Counted from the first letter of the stretch, positions 26,553-36,468 are shown. The stretch is 64,000 nucleotides of DNA from Sinorhizobium medicae (GCF_007827695.1 NZ_VITA01000022.1:1-64000), one strand, 5' to 3'. The notes: generated by a model from the letters alone, not told the origin. Program-made: numbers and translations.

Positions 26553-27143
26553 TCAAGGGCCGCTGATTTTGAATGGTTGATCGACGCTTGCGCTCCTGCC
26601 GCTGTTGATATCGTTGAAGCGGTAGCGCAGCACATAGTCTCCGGATGGAGCCCCCGCGACGTCGATCCTCAACGTCGCATAGATTTCCTGATTGCGCTGA
26701 TAGCCCTTGAAGGTGAAGTCGCCGAACGCCTTCTGGCTGGCGAGCACCTCTCCCTTCGGGTTGAGAATGTCGAAATCCACCGTGAAGCGCGTCTCAAGCT
26801 TTCCCTTATCGCTCGCCTCCTTCCATGTAAGTCCCACCGGTTCGACATAGGTTACGAGGGTTTCGCCACCTTTGAAGACCGGGTCGGGCTTGGGATCGTA
26901 CATCGCGAAGCCCGCCGGCGCTGCCTCGACGAACACGGCCTTTCCGATAGCGAAGGGGAGAGTCTGGGAAAAGTCGCCCACGGCCTTGCGCAATGTTTCG
27001 TGCGCCCCCGCGACGTCGCCCGAGTTCGCCTGCTGTTCGGCCCTGGCCGCGGCATCGGCGAGTGGTCCCGCCTTTGTCTGCGTAGCGGCGAAGATAATGG
27101 TGGCGCTGGCGATTGTCGCCAGCAGGAGCAGGTGTCTCGGCAT
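26553..27143 (-). CDS. Hypothetical exported protein
   Basis: 196 residues. The signal peptide is about residues 1-25 (HLLLLATIASATIIFAATQTKAG). The mature part starts with a helical, Ala/Glu-rich stretch (ADAAARAEQQANSGDVAGAH) resembling a TPR-like helix pair, then a beta-rich segment ('YVEPVGLTWKEASDKGKLET', 'FTFKGYQRNQEIYATLRIDV'). It is probably periplasmic. The protein is conserved-looking but I cannot assign a family. The start MPRHLLLL at 27143 begins the signal peptide; the frame is open to 27191. It lies 79 bases downstream of trkH, same strand. Confidence 0.75.
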   Translation of the reverse strand: MPRHLLLLATIASATIIFAATQTKAGPLADAAARAEQQANSGDVAGAHETLRKAVGDFSQTLPFAIGKAVFVEAAPAGFAMYDPKPDPVFKGGETLVTYVEPVGLTWKEASDKGKLETRFTVDFDILNPKGEVLASQKAFGDFTFKGYQRNQEIYATLRIDVAGAPSGDYVLRYRFNDINSGRSASVDQPFKISGP

Positions 27144-27222
27144 CGTGCTTCCCAGAATGCCCGATTTTTGTAAGCTTTCGGCATTTGGCACACCAAGTCA
27201 AGCAAGCGCAGCGAAGCGGCCG

Positions 27223-28677
27223 TTACTGCCGCCAGAAGACCGGTGTGAGCACGACGAGCACAGTCAAGACTTCAAGACGGCCGAGCAGCATCAGCAGAGA
27301 CAGCAGATAAAGCTCGGCGTCTTCGAAGGTCGCGAAATTCCCCGCGGGGCCGACGAGACTCCCAAGGCCGGGACCTACGTTGGAGAGGCATGTGATTACG
27401 GACGATACGGCCGTGATGAAGTCATAGCCGAGAGCACCCATGACCAGGCTGCCGAAAACCCAGAGCAGAATATAGGTAATGAAAAACAGAAGAATCGCCC
27501 GTTGCACGTCCGCGTCGACCGTATTTTTACCGTAGCGGACCGCATAGATCGCGTTCGGGTATACGAGTTTGTTCAGGGCCGACCGAATGGCGTTGAAGAG
27601 CACGACGAATCGATATGCCTTCATGCCGCCGGCAGTGGAGCCGGAGCACCCGCCGATAAAGGTGCAGATGAAGGCGACCATGACCACGAAGGGCCCCCAC
27701 AGGCTATAGTCCTCGCTGGCATAACCGGTGGTCGAAAGAAGCGATGTCACATTGAAGAAGGCATGCGTCAGCGCCAGATGGAATTCGACGCCGTTTGCAA
27801 GCCTGTGATAGGTCGCGACCGCAACCGAGAACGCCGTGAGGTAGCCCAGAAAAACGATGATTTGAGGGTCGCGAAGCGCATCCAGGCGCCCGCGAACGAA
27901 GAGCACGATCAGGATGGAGAAGGGGAGGCTGCAAAGCGCCATGAAGAAGGTGCTGGCCCAGAACAGCGGGATGCTCGCGAAATAGCCGAACGAAGCGTCG
28001 TGCGTCGAGAAGCCGCCCGTGGCGACAGTCGTCATGGCATGGTTGACCGCGTCGAACCGGCTCATTCCGAGCACGCCATAACTGATCGCGCAAAGCAGGG
28101 TGATCGATACATAGATGACGAGAAAGGCGCGGCCGAAGCTTGCCAGCCGGGCAAAGGGTTTGTCGCCCGTGTCGGATGATTCCATCTTGAAAAAGGACAT
28201 GCCGCCGACGCGCAAGTAGGGGATGATGAAGAGGCCGAGAACGACGATACCGATCCCGCCCAGCCAACTGAGAAGCGAGCGCCAAAGAAGAAGACCCGGC
28301 GGGGCGTCATCGAGGCCGACGATGACGGTCGACCCGGTCGTCGTCACCGCCGATACGGACTCGAAGAAGGCCTGGGCAAAATCGAGATTGACCGAGGATA
28401 GCCAAAGTGGAATGGCGCCGACGATCGAGAAAACGAGCCACAGGACATTGACCACCAGGAAGCCGAACTTCTTCGAGAATGGCGGTGGACCTGAGCGTGT
28501 CGCCATGAAAGTCGTTGACGAAATCGCGCCGGTCATGAAAGCCGTCACGGCAAAAACCTGCCAGTCCGGATGGCCGTAATAAAGATCGACGAAGGCCGGA
28601 ATAAGCATCGCGCCGGAGAGATAAAGCCCCAGAATCGCAGCGAGATGGACAGCGTGCCGGATCAGATTCGCGTTCAA
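27223..28677 (-). CDS. trkH: Potassium uptake protein TrkH
   Basis: 484 residues with four repeats of the membrane-pore-membrane unit. The selectivity-filter loops are recognisable: 'SVSAVTTTGSTVI' near residues 87-99, 'MTTVATGGFSTHD' near 215, 'VTSLLSTTGYAS' near 311 and 'VITCLSNVGPGLG' near 433. TrkH is the membrane-embedded channel of the Trk K+ uptake system; the cytoplasmic partner TrkA is not encoded nearby. The start is a TTG at 28677 (M-N-A-N-L-I-R-H) with only a weak ribosome-binding site, so a nearby alternative remains possible. Confidence 0.93.
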   Translation of the reverse strand: MNANLIRHAVHLAAILGLYLSGAMLIPAFVDLYYGHPDWQVFAVTAFMTGAISSTTFMATRSGPPPFSKKFGFLVVNVLWLVFSIVGAIPLWLSSVNLDFAQAFFESVSAVTTTGSTVIVGLDDAPPGLLLWRSLLSWLGGIGIVVLGLFIIPYLRVGGMSFFKMESSDTGDKPFARLASFGRAFLVIYVSITLLCAISYGVLGMSRFDAVNHAMTTVATGGFSTHDASFGYFASIPLFWASTFFMALCSLPFSILIVLFVRGRLDALRDPQIIVFLGYLTAFSVAVATYHRLANGVEFHLALTHAFFNVTSLLSTTGYASEDYSLWGPFVVMVAFICTFIGGCSGSTAGGMKAYRFVVLFNAIRSALNKLVYPNAIYAVRYGKNTVDADVQRAILLFFITYILLWVFGSLVMGALGYDFITAVSSVITCLSNVGPGLGSLVGPAGNFATFEDAELYLLSLLMLLGRLEVLTVLVVLTPVFWRQ

Positions 28678-28836
28678 AGCTCTTGATATCCTGCAAGCGG
28701 TTGTCGATGGCCGGCGATCGCCCGGAGCGGCGGCGATAGTGCCGTTGCCAACCGATTCGTGTCAAATCGATGGTTTCCGGCGAGGCAATGTGCAATAGCG
28801 ACTGCCAACGGCAAACTCAACGGGTGACCACACGTG

Positions 28837-30084
28837 ATGAAGCAGGATGTTGAAAAAGCGGCAGCGGCGATGCGCGAGATCTTTCCGCCGACGCCGCTTC
28901 AACTCAATGAGCATCTGAGCGCACGCTATGGTGCAACCGTCTTCCTGAAGCGCGAGGATCTTTCGCCGGTGCGGTCCTACAAGATCCGAGGCGCATTCAA
29001 TTTCTTCCGGAAATCACTCGGCTCCGGAGCGGCAGGGAAGACGTTCGTCTGCGCTTCCGCTGGCAATCACGCGCAGGGCTTTGCTTTCGTCTGCCGGCAC
29101 TTCGGCGTTGCAGGCGTGGTCTTCATGCCCGTGACGACGCCCCAGCAGAAGATCGACAAGACGCGCATTTTCGGTGGCGAGTTCATCACGATCCGCCTCG
29201 TCGGTGACATCTTCGATCAATGCTACCACGCGGCGCGCGAGCACGTGGAGGCGATCGGCGGCGTCATGGTGCCACCGTTTGACCACGGCGATATCATCGA
29301 AGGCCAGGCCACGGTCGCAGCGGAAATAGCCGAGCAGATGCCGGTGGATCTTACCGCCGACCTCGTCGTCCTTCCCGTCGGCGGCGGTGGATTGGCCGCG
29401 GGCGTTACCGGCTTTCTTGGCGACCGCCTCGCGGCCGATTGCTTTCTGTTTTGCGAGCCGGAGGGCGCGCCGAGTTTGAGGCGCAGCCTGGAATTCGGCA
29501 GCGTCGTCACTCTCGATCAGGTGGACAACTTCGTCGATGGTGCCGCCGTTGCACGGATCGGGGATCTGAACTTTGCCGCGCTGCGTGAATTTTCGCCGGA
29601 ACAGGTGATGCTGCTGCCGGAAAATGCAATCTGCCTGACGATCACCGAAATGCTGAATGTCGAGGGCGTGGTGCTCGAGCCAGCGGGCGCTCTTGCAATC
29701 ACCGCCCTGGAAACGCTCGGACGCGGAGGCTTGGAGGGCAAAATTGTCGTGGCGGTCGTTTCCGGGGGCAATTTCGACTTCGAGCGTCTTCCGGACGTGA
29801 AGGAGCGCGCCATGCGACACGCAGGGCTCAAGAAGTACTTCATTCTGCGCATGGCGCAGCGCCCGGGTGCGCTTCGCGATTTCCTCAGCCTGCTCGGAGA
29901 AGAGGACGACATTGCCCGTTTCGAATATCTGAAGAAGTCGGCGCGAAACTTCGGCTCCGTGCTTATTGGCATCGAGACGAAGCATGCGGAGAATTTCCCC
30001 ATCCTCAAACAGCGTTTCGATGCGGCGGGGCTGCGCTACCAGGACATTACCGACAACGAAATGCTCGCCAATTTCCTCATTTGA
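28837..30084 (+). CDS. ilvA: Threonine ammonia-lyase (threonine dehydratase, biosynthetic)
   Basis: 415 residues. The PLP lysine lies in 'SYKIRGAFNFF' near residue 50, the PLP-phosphate loop is 'GGGGLAAG' near 185, and 'SAGNHAQGFA' binds the substrate carboxylate. The C-terminal ~80 residues form an ACT-like regulatory domain ('YFILRMAQRPGALRDFLSLL'), matching the single-ACT-like form of IlvA. The enzyme converts threonine to 2-oxobutanoate, the first step to isoleucine, in the cytoplasm. GTG at 28834 and ATG at 28837 are adjacent; the ATG is taken. It diverges from trkH. Confidence 0.93.
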   Translation: MKQDVEKAAAAMREIFPPTPLQLNEHLSARYGATVFLKREDLSPVRSYKIRGAFNFFRKSLGSGAAGKTFVCASAGNHAQGFAFVCRHFGVAGVVFMPVTTPQQKIDKTRIFGGEFITIRLVGDIFDQCYHAAREHVEAIGGVMVPPFDHGDIIEGQATVAAEIAEQMPVDLTADLVVLPVGGGGLAAGVTGFLGDRLAADCFLFCEPEGAPSLRRSLEFGSVVTLDQVDNFVDGAAVARIGDLNFAALREFSPEQVMLLPENAICLTITEMLNVEGVVLEPAGALAITALETLGRGGLEGKIVVAVVSGGNFDFERLPDVKERAMRHAGLKKYFILRMAQRPGALRDFLSLLGEEDDIARFEYLKKSARNFGSVLIGIETKHAENFPILKQRFDAAGLRYQDITDNEMLANFLI

Positions 30085-30148
30085 CCTCTTGCCACTGTAA
30101 GCCGATTTTCGCTTTGACAGCGCCGGCGGGCACGGCTAACTGTGAGGC

Positions 30149-30469
30149 ATGGCATCCTTCTTTTCGAAATTATTTGGCCGCTCCAGCGGTTCTGAAACGC
30201 AGACGCAGCCTGTGGAAGGCAAAGCCGAGAACTATGCGGACTGCGTGATCCGGGCGACTCCTAAGCGCGAAGGGTCGCAGTACCGGCTTGCCGGCAGCAT
30301 CGAAAAGTCGACGCCGGACGGCGCAATGAAGGTGCGCAACTTCATCCGGGCCGATCTTTTCGCCTCCGAGCAGGACGCCATCGACTCGTCGCTTCGCAAG
30401 GGGCGTCAAATCATCGACGAGCAGCGCGCGGCTCTCTTTTCAGACGACGCTCAATCCCGTTCTGTTTGA
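30149..30469 (+). CDS. HlyU-family transcriptional regulator
   Basis: 106 residues. 'FFSKLFGRSSGSE' opens the protein and the HlyU core is visible in 'YADCVIRATPKREGSQYRLA' near residues 29-48 and 'RADLFASEQDAIDSSLRKG' near 67-85. These match the short DUF/HlyU family, named after the Vibrio haemolysin activator but much wider in distribution. It is soluble, without a signal peptide. The role in this organism is unknown. A TTTGACA at 30114 and GGCTAACT at 30133 could form its promoter. Confidence 0.85.
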   Translation: MASFFSKLFGRSSGSETQTQPVEGKAENYADCVIRATPKREGSQYRLAGSIEKSTPDGAMKVRNFIRADLFASEQDAIDSSLRKGRQIIDEQRAALFSDDAQSRSV

Positions 30470-30583
30470 TTCCAATCAGCTGCAATCGCTCATTGAAAAC
30501 AGAAGCGTACGGCCGTTTCTTCATCTTTCGTGATAGCTCCTGAGGCTACGCACGTCCGGGGAAGTGATCCAGGGTCGTCGCGA

Positions 30584-32557
30584 TCAGAGCTTGATTCTCA
30601 ACCGGGCAAAGCCGTCGCTTCCATCGCCCGCATCCTCGATCTTCACAGTCTTTAGCTCAGCCAGAAACTGCCGCGCCTTTGGCCCGCTCTCGAACAGTAC
30701 GCTCGTGTCCTTTTGTGGCGCAAAGCTCCAGTTCGCATCCGCCGAGGGATTGATCGTGCCCTGATCCATGATGTAGCGCACGATGACGTCGCGATTGGTG
30801 TCAGGTGCGACGAAGACGACCTTGTCGCTGGCGATGCCTGGAAAATTACCGCCACCGCCGGCCCGATAATTGTTGCTCGCAACGATGAATTTCTGCGCGG
30901 GATCGATCGGCTTGCCATCGAATTCCAGGTCACGGATGCGATTGCCCCCTGGGTTCGCCAGCTTGCCGTCCCTGTCGTATTTTGCAGGCTGCGAGAGGTC
31001 GATCCGATAGGTGACACCATCGATCACGTCGAAATTGTAGGATGGGAAGTCGCCGTTGATCAGGCTTGCGTCAACCGAGCCGGGGGCGATCCGGTTAAAG
31101 ATGCCGGCGGACATTTCGAGCCAGTTCCTCACGTCGTCGCCGTTGATGACCACTGCCTGCACGGTATTCGGATAGAGATACAGGTCAGCGACGTTCTTGA
31201 TGGCAATGTCGCCCGCCGGTACGTCCGTATAATATTCGGCTCCACCGCGCCCGCCGGCCTTGAACGGCGCCGCCGCGGAGAGGACCGGAAGGTCCCGGTG
31301 TTCGGTGTCCTTGAGCATGTCGCGGATATACCAGATCTGAGCCTGGCTCACGATCTGAACTGATGGATCGTCGGCGACGAGCGCGAAATAGGAGTAGAGC
31401 GGAGCCGAGGTCTTGCCCACGGGGGTGCGGACATAGGCGAGCGTCGCCTCATGGTCCTTCTGCGCGGCCGATAGAACCTCCGGCTTGTCGCCCACTCCGG
31501 CGATCACCTGCTTGTCCTCCCGGCGGAAGATCGGCCGGGCTTCGCTCGCGGAACCGATCACGCGCCATTGACCAGAATCGCGTTCAAGCAGCAGATCGAT
31601 GAGACCGAGATGCGAACCCCAGAACCCGCCCATGACGCCCGGCTTTCCGGAAATCAGCCCCTTGCCGTTGTCGACGCCAGGCAAGCCGTCGAATTTCGGC
31701 CCCGGGAAATCGAGATGGCTATGCCCGGTGACGATAGCGTCGATGCCATCGACCGCCGCCAGGGGAATGGACGCGTTTTCGAGATTGTCGGCATAGGCTT
31801 GTTGCCCGATGCCGGAGTGGGAAAGGGCGATGACTATTTCGGCGCCTTCCTCACGCATCTGCGGCACCCAGGCTTCCGCGGCCTTGACGATGTCGCGCGC
31901 ATTCGCCTTCCCCCCGAGATTCTCAGCATCCCAGGTCATGATCTGCGGCGGGACGAAGCCGATGAGTCCGACGCGGATCGGGTGTTCCCGGCCGGCGCCA
32001 TCTTTCAGTTTCCGATCGAGGATCACGTAGGGCTTGAGAAAAAGCTCGTCCTGGCGCGGCGCGGCCGCCAGGTCGCCTTTGGTCAGATTGGCGCAGACAA
32101 CCGGGAAGTTTGCGCCGTTGAGCACGTTGAACATGAAGTCCAGGCCGTAATTGAACTCGTGGTTGCCCAGCGTACCGCAATCGTAGCCGAGCACGTTCAT
32201 CGCTGCGATGACAGGATGCATGTCACCGTCTTTCATCCCGCGCTTGTAAGCGATGTAGTCGCCCATCGGGTTGCCCTGAAGGAAGTCGCCATTGTCGACG
32301 AGAATCGCATTCGTAGCCTCGGCGCGTATGGCATCGACGATCGAGGCCGTGCGCGCGAGCCCGAGCGTGTCGTTCGGCTTGTCGGCATAGTAGTCGTAGG
32401 GAAAGACGTGGACGTGCAGGTCGGTGGTTTCCATGATCCGCAGATGTGCCTGATTGGCAGCCGCGCGGCTCGAGAAGGGATGAAGTACGACAAGAGCCGA
32501 AGAGGCGGCAAGGCCGCCGAGCACGGTCCGGCGCGTTACGGATTGTTGAACGGTCAT
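30584..32557 (-). CDS. cpdB: 2',3'-cyclic-nucleotide 2'-phosphodiesterase/3'-nucleotidase
   Basis: 657 residues. A Tat-like leader (VTRRTVLGGLAASSALVVLH, residues 6-25) is followed by the calcineurin-like metallophosphatase domain: 'METTDLHVHVFPYDYY' near 42 and 'CGTLGNHEFNYG' near 127 hold the metal ligands. The 5'-nucleotidase C-terminal domain follows, with 'YTDVPAGDIAIKNVADLY' near 445. The enzyme acts in the periplasm to release nucleosides and phosphate from cyclic nucleotides. The ATG at 32557 (MTVQQSVTRR) has GGGAGA upstream. It converges on the HlyU-like gene. Confidence 0.92.
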   Translation of the reverse strand: MTVQQSVTRRTVLGGLAASSALVVLHPFSSRAAANQAHLRIMETTDLHVHVFPYDYYADKPNDTLGLARTASIVDAIRAEATNAILVDNGDFLQGNPMGDYIAYKRGMKDGDMHPVIAAMNVLGYDCGTLGNHEFNYGLDFMFNVLNGANFPVVCANLTKGDLAAAPRQDELFLKPYVILDRKLKDGAGREHPIRVGLIGFVPPQIMTWDAENLGGKANARDIVKAAEAWVPQMREEGAEIVIALSHSGIGQQAYADNLENASIPLAAVDGIDAIVTGHSHLDFPGPKFDGLPGVDNGKGLISGKPGVMGGFWGSHLGLIDLLLERDSGQWRVIGSASEARPIFRREDKQVIAGVGDKPEVLSAAQKDHEATLAYVRTPVGKTSAPLYSYFALVADDPSVQIVSQAQIWYIRDMLKDTEHRDLPVLSAAAPFKAGGRGGAEYYTDVPAGDIAIKNVADLYLYPNTVQAVVINGDDVRNWLEMSAGIFNRIAPGSVDASLINGDFPSYNFDVIDGVTYRIDLSQPAKYDRDGKLANPGGNRIRDLEFDGKPIDPAQKFIVASNNYRAGGGGNFPGIASDKVVFVAPDTNRDVIVRYIMDQGTINPSADANWSFAPQKDTSVLFESGPKARQFLAELKTVKIEDAGDGSDGFARLRIKL

Positions 32558-32668
32558 CGTTTGATCTCCCCTCGAAAACGCGCTTTGACTATGGCGGAAT
32601 GGACCGGCGGCGCAAAGCGGCTGATTCTTGCAGGCGCCTTTGTCGCAGAGCATGGCAACTCAGCCGAC

Positions 32669-33130
32669 TCAGATGCCGACATTCGGCCTATCGATGATTT
32701 CGCGGAGCGAAAAACTCGAGTTGATCTTCACCACATGCGGCAGCGCCGAGAGCCAGTCGCGGTGAATGCGTTCGTAGTCCTCCAGGTCCTTCGCCGCCAC
32801 ACGCAGAATATAATCATATTCTCCGGACATCAGATAACATACGAGCACGTTCGGGCACAGTTTCACGGCGGCTTCGAATTCGGTTAGCGTCTTGGCAAAC
32901 TGCCCCGATAGCGAGATGTGCACGATGACCATGATCTTGTAATCGAGCGCCTTGTGGGCGATGCGCGCATGGTAGCCGGCAATGGTCCCGGACTTTTCGA
33001 GTATGTCGACCCGCCGCGAACAGGCGGACGGAGAAAGGCCGACCCTCGAGGCAAGGTCGGCATTCGAGATGCGGCCATCCTGCTGCAGAATGCGCAGAAT
33101 CGAACGATCGATAGCATCCAAGCCACTCAT
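32669..33130 (-). CDS. Lrp/AsnC family transcriptional regulator
   Basis: 153 residues, the standard length. An N-terminal helix-turn-helix is seen in 'AIDRSILRILQQDGRISNAD' near residues 5-24 and 'LASRVGLSPSACSRRVDILE' near 25-44. A C-terminal RAM ligand-binding domain follows ('SGEYDYILRVAAKDLEDYER'). It is divergent from the alanine dehydrogenase gene with 155 bases between starts, and divergent Lrp-type genes often regulate ald. It is therefore likely an AldR-like sensor of alanine. The start at 33130 (MSGLDAIDRS) has GGAAG seven bases upstream. Confidence 0.92.
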   Translation of the reverse strand: MSGLDAIDRSILRILQQDGRISNADLASRVGLSPSACSRRVDILEKSGTIAGYHARIAHKALDYKIMVIVHISLSGQFAKTLTEFEAAVKLCPNVLVCYLMSGEYDYILRVAAKDLEDYERIHRDWLSALPHVVKINSSFSLREIIDRPNVGI

Positions 33131-33285
33131 TCGCATCTTCCTTCGATTAGACGGAGCTTCACGCAAGAAACACCGAAACCAATGCATCGATAAGCGCTTC
33201 TTTGCAAGGACATTCCAGACGCCATCTGTTTTGCTGAACGCCTCATCAACGCGGCGGAAAGCCCAGATAGGAGAGGAACGCAAAG

Positions 33286-34404
33286 ATGCGTGTCGGTTGC
33301 CCGAAGGAAATCAAAAACCATGAATACCGTGTCGGCCTGACGCCCGGATCAGTACGGGAATACGTCGCCCATGGCCACGAGGTCATCGTGGAAAGCAAAG
33401 CTGGGGCGGGAATCGGGGCGGATGACGACTCCTATCGCGCGGCAGGCGCAAGGATCGTGCCGGCAGCCAGGGACGTCTTCGAGAAGGCGGACATGGTCGT
33501 CAAGGTCAAGGAGCCGCAGCCCTCCGAATGGGCGCAGCTTCGCGAAGGCCAGATCCTCTATACCTATCTTCATCTCGCACCGGATCCCGAACAGACGCAG
33601 GGGCTCCTCAAGTCCGGCGTCACCGCCATCGCCTATGAAACCGTAACGGATGAGCGCGGCGGGTTGCCGCTGCTTGCTCCCATGTCCGAGGTCGCGGGAC
33701 GGCTTGCAATTCAGGCAGGGGCCACCTCCCTGCAAAAGGCAAATGGCGGCCGCGGAATCCTGCTCGGCGGAGTGCCCGGCGTTCTGCCAGCCAAGGTCGC
33801 GATCATCGGCGGCGGCGTTGTCGGCCTGCATGCCGCCAAGATGGCTGCCGGCCTCGGAGCCGACGTCTCGATCCTCGATCGATCCCTGCCGCGGCTGCGC
33901 CAGCTCGATGACATCTTCAACGGCCGCGTCCATACACGCTACTCGACGATCGACGCGCTTGAGGAGGAGGTGTTCTCCGCCGACCTGGTGATCGGGGCCG
34001 TGCTCATTCCGGGCGCGGCTGCGCCGAAGCTCGTCACGCGCGAAATGCTGTCCGCGATGAAAAAAGGCGCTGTCATTGTCGATGTCGCGATCGATCAGGG
34101 CGGTTGTTTCGAGACGTCGCATGCGACGACGCACTCCGAGCCGACCTATGAGGTCGACGGCATTGTGCATTATTGCGTCGCGAACATGCCGGGTGCCGTG
34201 CCGATCACGTCGGCTCACGCCCTCAACAATGCGACGCTCCATTACGGTCTGCAACTCGCCGATCGCGGCCTCAAGGCCATTGCCGAAGACCGGCATCTGC
34301 GTGCCGGCCTGAACGTCCACCGCGGCCGCGTGACGAATGTTGCTGTGGCCGAAGCGCTCGGCTACGACGCCCATGCGCCCGAGGTCGTCCTCAACGTCGC
34401 CTGA
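33286..34404 (+). CDS. ald: Alanine dehydrogenase
   Basis: 372 residues. The N-terminus '[20 protein letters not shown]' is diagnostic. '[13 protein letters not shown]' near residue 90 contains the catalytic histidine, and the NAD-binding Rossmann motif is '[20 protein letters not shown]' near 170-189. The enzyme interconverts alanine and pyruvate plus ammonia with NAD. It is soluble and hexameric in relatives. A strong ribosome-binding site (GGAGAGGAACG) precedes the ATG. The Lrp-type regulator lies divergently upstream, so expression probably responds to alanine. In rhizobia this enzyme is also relevant to bacteroid alanine export, an inference here. Confidence 0.96.
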   Translation: MRVGCPKEIKNHEYRVGLTPGSVREYVAHGHEVIVESKAGAGIGADDDSYRAAGARIVPAARDVFEKADMVVKVKEPQPSEWAQLREGQILYTYLHLAPDPEQTQGLLKSGVTAIAYETVTDERGGLPLLAPMSEVAGRLAIQAGATSLQKANGGRGILLGGVPGVLPAKVAIIGGGVVGLHAAKMAAGLGADVSILDRSLPRLRQLDDIFNGRVHTRYSTIDALEEEVFSADLVIGAVLIPGAAAPKLVTREMLSAMKKGAVIVDVAIDQGGCFETSHATTHSEPTYEVDGIVHYCVANMPGAVPITSAHALNNATLHYGLQLADRGLKAIAEDRHLRAGLNVHRGRVTNVAVAEALGYDAHAPEVVLNVA

Positions 34405-34453
34405 TCCCTGTTTGCGCCAATCGGCCTGGCGCTGTCTTGCGCCGGGCTCGCGC

Positions 34454-34921
34454 TCAACGTGCTTCGATGCGGCACTGATAGCAATTGTATTTTGCCGAGC
34501 GGACATGCAGGAAGGCCACATCCGGCCGTGCCAGCAATTCCTCGGCGCGCTGTTCGATTTGCTCGGCGTCGACGGCACCGCCGGTGCCGTAGACGATGCG
34601 CTCATCACTCCCGTAGCCGCGTAGAAGATAGCTCTTGCTGGATGCGAGTATCGGCGGCAGCGTTCGTCCGTCGTGAACCGTACAATATTCCGCATGCATG
34701 AAGATCGGGCCCGTTTCGGAATAGGCCTGAACCGACGAAAACGGCCGGTAAGCCAAAGTGAGGTAGGGCTTGCCTTCATCGACGTTGCGTAGGCAGTGCC
34801 GGCACGGAACGCCGTCTCCGTCCGAAATGCGGCGCTCGGGCGGAGCACCGTAGGCGTCGCGGCCGCCTTGCCTTAGCCGTTCCGCCTCTTGTACAGACAT
34901 TGCGATATAATGCAGATTCAT
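34454..34921 (-). CDS. DUF1203 domain-containing protein
   Basis: 155 residues. The family signature is visible in 'DGVPCRHCLRNVDEGKPYLT' near residues 36-55, 'FMHAEYCTVHDG' near 75 and the cysteine-containing end 'SAKYNCYQCRIEAR'. DUF1203 proteins are small cytoplasmic proteins with conserved cysteines and histidines that may bind a metal; biochemical function is unknown. The gene converges on ald and stands alone. The ATG at 34921 is the only sensible start. Confidence 0.85.
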   Translation of the reverse strand: MNLHYIAMSVQEAERLRQGGRDAYGAPPERRISDGDGVPCRHCLRNVDEGKPYLTLAYRPFSSVQAYSETGPIFMHAEYCTVHDGRTLPPILASSKSYLLRGYGSDERIVYGTGGAVDAEQIEQRAEELLARPDVAFLHVRSAKYNCYQCRIEAR

Positions 34922-35035
34922 GGCGCTTCTCCCGGCTGACTGAATTCAGGAGAAGAATGCGCGCTGGCCTCACGGGGTGACACCCGATACTTGCCGGGCT
35001 TGCCGCCCGCGGCGAGACTAAAATCGTGATGCGGT

Positions 35036-35599
35036 TCAGAGCGCTTTCGCGAAGGCGAGAAGTTCCTCGTCGCTCAGCGGCACGACCACCGCTTCATGCG
35101 TCGCGACCGGCGAGAAGCCGAACTGCTGGTAAAGCTGCAACGCCCGAGGATGATCGAGATTGTTCGTCGTGACCGTGACCTTGTGCGGGTTCAATGCCCA
35201 GACTGCGAACAATGTCTGCAGCAAGAACCATTTGCCCAGCCCAAGGCCGAGCGCGTGCTCCATCAGTCCGAAATGCATGAGGTCGATGACGTCGTCGTCT
35301 CCCTGATGGAATTCGAAGAACCCGGCCGGCGCCCCGTCGACATAGAGCACCATGACCGTGGTTCGCTTGTCGTGAAGAATAGCCGCAAGATCGTCGTCGC
35401 TCATGCGCAGACGCTCCGCCCAATGCCAGCGCTTGCCCACGCGCAGATAGAGAAAACGGTAATAGGCAAGCGGGATGTCCGATACGCGCAGGATCGCCGT
35501 ATGGATATTGATAGGCATGGGAAGGCTTTGCTTTGGCGGCGACGTCATTTCGAGTTCCGTCACGTGTGCCGTGATCGCGGGAGGCTTCGACCTTTGCAT
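35036..35599 (-). CDS. GNAT family N-acetyltransferase
   Basis: 187 residues. The acetyl-CoA fold is visible in the order 'TVMVLYVDGAPAGFFEFHQG', 'LGLGLGKWFLLQTLFAV' (motif A, G-x-G-x-G/A region) and 'VTVTTNNLDHPRALQLYQQ' followed by 'FGFSPV' (motif B). The substrate is unknown. It is the last gene of the cysK-alaX-sseA operon; the ATG at 35599 lies 5 bases past the sseA stop, and a GTG at 35608 overlaps it. Its place in a sulfur amino-acid operon hints at an amino-acid or thiol substrate, but this is only inference. Confidence 0.85.
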   Translation of the reverse strand: MQRSKPPAITAHVTELEMTSPPKQSLPMPINIHTAILRVSDIPLAYYRFLYLRVGKRWHWAERLRMSDDDLAAILHDKRTTVMVLYVDGAPAGFFEFHQGDDDVIDLMHFGLMEHALGLGLGKWFLLQTLFAVWALNPHKVTVTTNNLDHPRALQLYQQFGFSPVATHEAVVVPLSDEELLAFAKAL

Positions 35600-35604
35600 G
35601 GCTC

Positions 35605-36468
35605 TCACTCTTTACCGGTTGCAACCGGAGTGTCGGGACGGCTGCCCCATTCCGACCAGGAGCCATCATAAAGCGTGTTGTCCTTATGTCCCAAGGACTG
35701 AAGCGCAAGCGTAATGATGGCGGCGGTTACGCCGGAGCCGCAGGTCGTGACGACCGGTTTTGACAGATCGATGCCGGCATCTGCAAAAGTCCGGCTGAGT
35801 TGATCCAGATCCTTGAACTTGCCCCCCTCCGAGAACACGCCTGAGGGCAGGCTCCTTGCACCCGGCATATGGCCGGACCGCATGCCTGCCCTGGGTTCCG
35901 GTTCCTCACCGGAGAAGCGTCCGGCGCTCCGCGCATCGGCAATCTGGGCGAGCCGGTTTTCGACGACGTCCTTCATGCGCTCGAACGAGGTAACCGCACG
36001 GCGGTCGATCGAAGCCTTGAACACACGCGGCTCGGGATTGGGTAACTGTGCCGTGACCGGCCGTCCCTCCGCTTTCCAGCCGTCCATGCCGCCATCGAGA
36101 ACGAAGACATTCCTGGCACCCATGACGCGGAGCATCCACCAGACCCTCGGCGCTGTGAAAATACCCGGACCGTCATAAACGACGATGACGTCGTTCTCGC
36201 CGATTCCCATTGCACCCACAGCCTTGGCGAATGCTTCGGGAGAGGGCAGGGTGTGCGGCAGCACGCTCGTCTGATCCGCAATCGCGTCTTGATCGAAGAA
36301 GACCGCCCCGGGAATATGCGCGGCCGCATACTCGGCTTTCGGATCGCGGTTCTGCGCCGGCAGGTACCAGGAGGCGTCGACGATTCTCACTGCCGGATCG
36401 GAGAGGCGCTGCTCAAGCCAGTCTGCAGAAACGACAAAGTCGCTCCTGTTAGCGTTTTCAACGTTCAT
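35605..36468 (-). CDS. sseA: 3-mercaptopyruvate sulfurtransferase (tandem rhodanese)
   Basis: 287 residues with two rhodanese domains. The inactive N-terminal domain has 'RIVDASWYLPAQNRDPKAEY' near residues 28-47; the active-site cysteine is in the C-terminal domain as 'VVTTCGSGVTAAI' near 235-247 (the CG-S/x-GVT-A signature of mercaptopyruvate sulfurtransferases). The enzyme transfers sulfur from 3-mercaptopyruvate, a product of cysteine transamination, to acceptors. It lies 34 bases after alaX, and GNAT follows with almost no gap, so the genes probably form one operon. Confidence 0.94.
   Translation of the reverse strand: MNVENANRSDFVVSADWLEQRLSDPAVRIVDASWYLPAQNRDPKAEYAAAHIPGAVFFDQDAIADQTSVLPHTLPSPEAFAKAVGAMGIGENDVIVVYDGPGIFTAPRVWWMLRVMGARNVFVLDGGMDGWKAEGRPVTAQLPNPEPRVFKASIDRRAVTSFERMKDVVENRLAQIADARSAGRFSGEEPEPRAGMRSGHMPGARSLPSGVFSEGGKFKDLDQLSRTFADAGIDLSKPVVTTCGSGVTAAIITLALQSLGHKDNTLYDGSWSEWGSRPDTPVATGKE

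Noticed and set aside
26872..28179. 435-codon plus-strand ORF opposite trkH
   Set aside because: Overlaps trkH and the exported protein gene antisense; polar low-complexity product without domains.
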